From Owenia fusiformis (taxonomy: Eukaryota > Annelida > Polychaeta > Sabellida > Oweniidae), in contig CAIIXF020000001.1 of the NCBI GenBank assembly GCA_903813345.2, positions 59,971,885 through 60,035,884 of the forward strand: DNA of 64,000 bases, in the 5' to 3' direction. Below are positions 61,301-64,000 of the stretch, one piece after another. A program made the position numbers and the translations under genes. Within the stretch, counting starts at the first letter, position 1. The number at the start of each line of letters is the position of its first letter. The notes under the pieces were generated by a model, which ran no database searches, was not told the origin of the DNA, and saw only the letters and a list, made by a program, of their open reading frames with translations.

Positions 61301-63206
61301 GTACCTCTGGCAATTCTTTGGTGTCACCCCTCTGGATGTCTTTCTCTATTCTGAAATAGGTGTCTCTGATGCTGCTGCCAGCAAACAAGAGTGCGTAGGA
61401 AGTGGCCAATAGAGGGAACAACTTGTACTGCTGTGTTTGGAAGTCCATGATCTGAGGCTCTGGATCACTAAAACAAGATACACAGATAAATATAACACTT
61501 TTTGACATAAAATTCAAAAAGGATGCAAAGCAATTCCCAGCATGTCCAAAATCTAATCAAATCTTGGCACTAGTCTGCGCTTCAAGCTGAACCTTATTGA
61601 AAATCAAACCTGTTTTGACCAGGTTAAAATGATGAAAAATTTGCATTTTTCTTTGTTGAATCAATGTTGTCAATAATGTAGATAATGATGAATTGTAATT
61701 TGAAGAAATGTACTTTGTTTACCAAATTGCAATGCTGGTTGTACAGGGGAGAGGGATATGAGATTAACAGCACCTTACACTTACCCTGGTTTGATTTCAC
61801 TCTGTCTTCTCACTGCACTATATCTAATAGCAATAGTGCAGCACTGTGCCAGACCTCGTGCAGCGTCACCAGCAATCATTGCACGAATAAACACCATTGT
61901 ACCATATGTTAATTTTGTATTCTTGGTCTTTGCAATGTAAGTACCATCTTTTTTCACCTATGCGTTAAAAAATAAACATATCAAAAATAAAATAATATTT
62001 AACAGATTTTATAGGCAATTTTTAATACAACATAATTTTCCAAACTGATAAAAATTGTGGATTTCTAATTTTATACAATAGTTTTTGAAATGGAAAAGAA
62101 GTTCCATTGGCTGATCGATTAAGCATCCAATCACTTCACCTTTTCTATGAAAGCTCCTACTATGAACAGCTTAACTTACTTCAGCAAACTTTGCCAGCAT
62201 GTTTTCCCTTGGTACTCTTACATGATCCAACTTCATAAAGCCATTGTCATTAGACCCATAGCCAAACTTGGGACCAATGTCACCAAGGGTAATACCTGCA
62301 ATGAAGAATTATTATAATTACTACAGCTATTAAATTTTCCAGTGATATGATTTCTATTTTTGACATTTTGCAAATGCTATCAATTGTAGGTTAGTTATAT
62401 CTGGTCTTGTATTTTCATACCTGACATTGTGTTTTTTATATCTTGCATTGTAGTTTCAAACCTGGCATTGTAGTTTCAAACCTGGCATTGTATTTTCATA
62501 CTGGCATTGTATTTTAATACCTTGGATTGCATTTTCATACCTGGCATTGTGGTGTGGTCATCCATATCTCTGGTCTGTACAACAAATCCATGCATCCCAT
62601 AATTCTTGCCAGCTATTGTAAGATGAGCCATGACAACAGCATGGTTGGTGGTCTTTCCCACTGGAAAATAAGTTAAAACAAAACTCTTCTATTTGTGAAG
62701 TTAGGAGGGGTTCCGAAAGTTGGAATTTCTATGTGTCTCACCCCTTTCCAATTGTTTCAAACAATGAGTGCAAAATATGAAAGTAGTCCCTCATATTTAT
62801 CCAGACTTTTCCACAGAAAGGGACATTTAGAGCAAGTCCATCTCATTGCACAAGTTTTCAAGGGGTATCAATGATAATTGTATATCTGTAATGATAAGGG
62901 TATAAATATGATTTGGGGAATCTATAATGAGAGTATCAACGGTGATTGGGCTCTCAATGATGATTGAGGTATCTATTATGATAATGGTAACATTGATGAT
63001 TTGGGTTTCCAATGATCATCTGAAAAACAAGTCATTGGTCTAGAATCATGTGAATTTGTCCATGACATAGCATCACAGAGAAAACTATAAACACTTACAG
63101 TTTCCTGGCCACCATTTTAGAGATGACACTGTTGGGCTGTTTAGTATAAATTCTTCTGTCATTGGACTATAGGTGGCAGTAGTTTCAAGCCCTCTTAGGA
63201 ATGTTC
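58345..63206 (-). CDS. ACOX1: Peroxisomal acyl-CoA oxidase, C-terminal 510 residues
   Basis: This enzyme catalyses the first step of peroxisomal beta-oxidation: FAD-dependent oxidation of acyl-CoA to trans-2-enoyl-CoA with release of H2O2. Exons in gene order: 63206-63099, 62660-62541, 62295-62180, 61957-61785, 61467-61305, 60886-60696, 60219-60070, 59758-59653, 59429-59286, 59041-58835 and 58401-58345, all with matched phases. Recognisable blocks are [80 protein letters not shown] (the catalytic Glu region), [23 protein letters not shown] and LVDAFDFND. The protein ends SSKL, a peroxisomal targeting signal type 1. About 150 N-terminal residues lie beyond 64000. ACOX1 is favoured over ACOX3 by overall resemblance; this is recall, not an alignment. 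Confidence 0.93.
59800..60060. repeat. ~30-bp minisatellite in ACOX intron
   Basis: Copies of 'GAGCTGAAATGTGTCAATTTT' with variants recur about nine times between the exons ending at 60070 and starting at 59758. Confidence 0.85.
60362..60565. mobile_element. 204-bp MITE with CAGGCCTGTAGCCAGG ends
   Basis: CAGGCCTGTAGCCAGG at 60362 and CCTGGCTACGGGCCTG at 60550-60565 are inverted over 16 bp with one mismatch. TTCTG flanks both sides (60357-60361 and 60566-60570) as a likely 5-bp target duplication. CAGG...GTAGCCAGG ends resemble those of widespread animal hAT-like MITEs, but hAT elements make 8-bp duplications, so the family is uncertain. Confidence 0.85.
62410..62540 (-). repeat. ~20-bp array of ACOX splice-donor junction
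   Basis: On the - strand the exon ends ACAATGCCAG|GTATGAAAAT at 62541/62540. About seven degenerate copies of that 20-bp junction follow in the intron (CAATCCAAG|GTATTAAAAT, CAATGCCAG|GTTTGAAACT twice, CAATGTCAG|GTATGAAAAT and others). Several keep a GT donor. Confidence 0.85.
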
Positions 63207-64000
63207 CTGCAATATAGAGTTCTCCATTTAGAACTTGTGTATTATCAACAAATTATTTTACAAATATTTTTATGATGTATTCTCTACAAAACTTTATATC
63301 AAATATCATTTATAAGTTGACAAAGCTTAACAAATCTAATCTATAACTGCATCATGCAAGTATTTTGTACATGTAGTGTCACATAAATTACTAGAGATCG
63401 GAACAAAATAAATCGGAACGGTTCAGTTCGGAACATTTTGCTTCGGAACGGAACAATTCGGAACGGTTCGGAACAGAGTCACTGCATGTATTAGATTAAA
63501 ATAATCTGATCATCTAGGTTTATTTGGTAGCGAAAAGCTCTTCAACACTCTTCAAAGAGAAGGAGTAAAAAGAATGAACCTCTTTTGATACAAAATATTG
63601 AAAGAAAAATGCTGTTTTGTGGAGGTTCAAGGGCCAGAAGTTGTGAAAGGGTAAAATGTTCTTGTTCCGGAACTGAACCGAAATTCTTAATTTTTGTTCT
63701 GTGTTCTGTTCTGAGGGCATAATTCCCCGGATCGGAACAAAATCGGGTATCCATGACACCTCTATAAATTACTGTTGAGAAAAAGCACAGATTTCCTATT
63801 TAAAGAAAGTAATTAAAAGTATATGCATTAAGAAGAATTATACTATGTGGATTACCAAAAAGAAAGGTACTACATACAACTTTTATGAAGTAAAAATGCA
63901 GGGTGTGCTACTGTGCTATAAAGGCATTCTACGGGCATGCTTAAAAATTGAATTATGTATAAAATTTTGAAAACATAGTGTACTGTTGATGTCAATGATG
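63207..64000. other. ACOX intron with GGAACGG-rich repeat
   Basis: No exon is recognised. Between about 63393 and 63770, 'TCGGAACGGTTCGGAAC'-type words and two direct copies of GATCGGAACAAAAT (63394 and 63730) bound an AT-rich core, suggesting a dispersed repeat. The next upstream ACOX exon must lie beyond the window. Confidence 0.5.

Overview
The window is animal nuclear DNA: AT-rich, intron-dense and crowded with transposons. Every confident gene is a spliced metazoan family. The mix of retroelements, terminal-inverted-repeat (TIR) elements and 'TCTGTCCGTCC'-type repeats fits a marine invertebrate such as a mollusc, echinoderm, hemichordate or lancelet. I cannot narrow the taxon further from sequence alone.

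The main content is a tandem cluster of three phospholipid scramblase (PLSCR) genes on the + strand, named A, B and C here. A (4.2-11.05 kb, 5' end missing) keeps the last five coding exons. B (19.0-43.7 kb) has ten constitutive exons giving 320 codons, followed by four separate candidate last exons. C (45.8-56.3 kb) is complete with eight exons (286 residues). All share exon boundaries and phases, a Pro/Gln/Gly-rich N-terminus in B and C, Cys-rich clusters, a Ca2+-binding-like segment and a C-terminal membrane helix. On the - strand, 58.3-63.2 kb holds the last eleven exons of a peroxisomal acyl-CoA oxidase (ACOX1-like) ending in the peroxisomal targeting signal SKL. A possible unidentified - strand gene or pseudogene lies inside the large first intron of gene B (21.8-25.5 kb).

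Mobile and repeat DNA fills most introns and spacers: a decayed LINE (0.4-3.0 kb), an internally deleted Tc1/mariner-type element (28.80-29.77 kb), a 1.67-kb element with 52-bp TIRs (9.05-10.72 kb), several small hairpin elements, a nested composite with arrays of AGGTCA half-sites (41.4-43.6 kb), and a 5.3-kb imperfect palindrome inside an intron of gene C (47.25-52.60 kb).

The most unusual theme is that tandem arrays repeatedly contain copies of a neighbouring splice junction. The same exon-donor junction is reiterated in A (79-bp units) and B (18 units of about 110 bp). An acceptor junction is reiterated in C (92-bp units, each upstream copy ending in a stop), and a donor junction in the ACOX gene (about 20-bp units). 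Together with the four alternative last exons of gene B, these suggest a locus where splice-site duplication generates, or threatens, transcript diversity.
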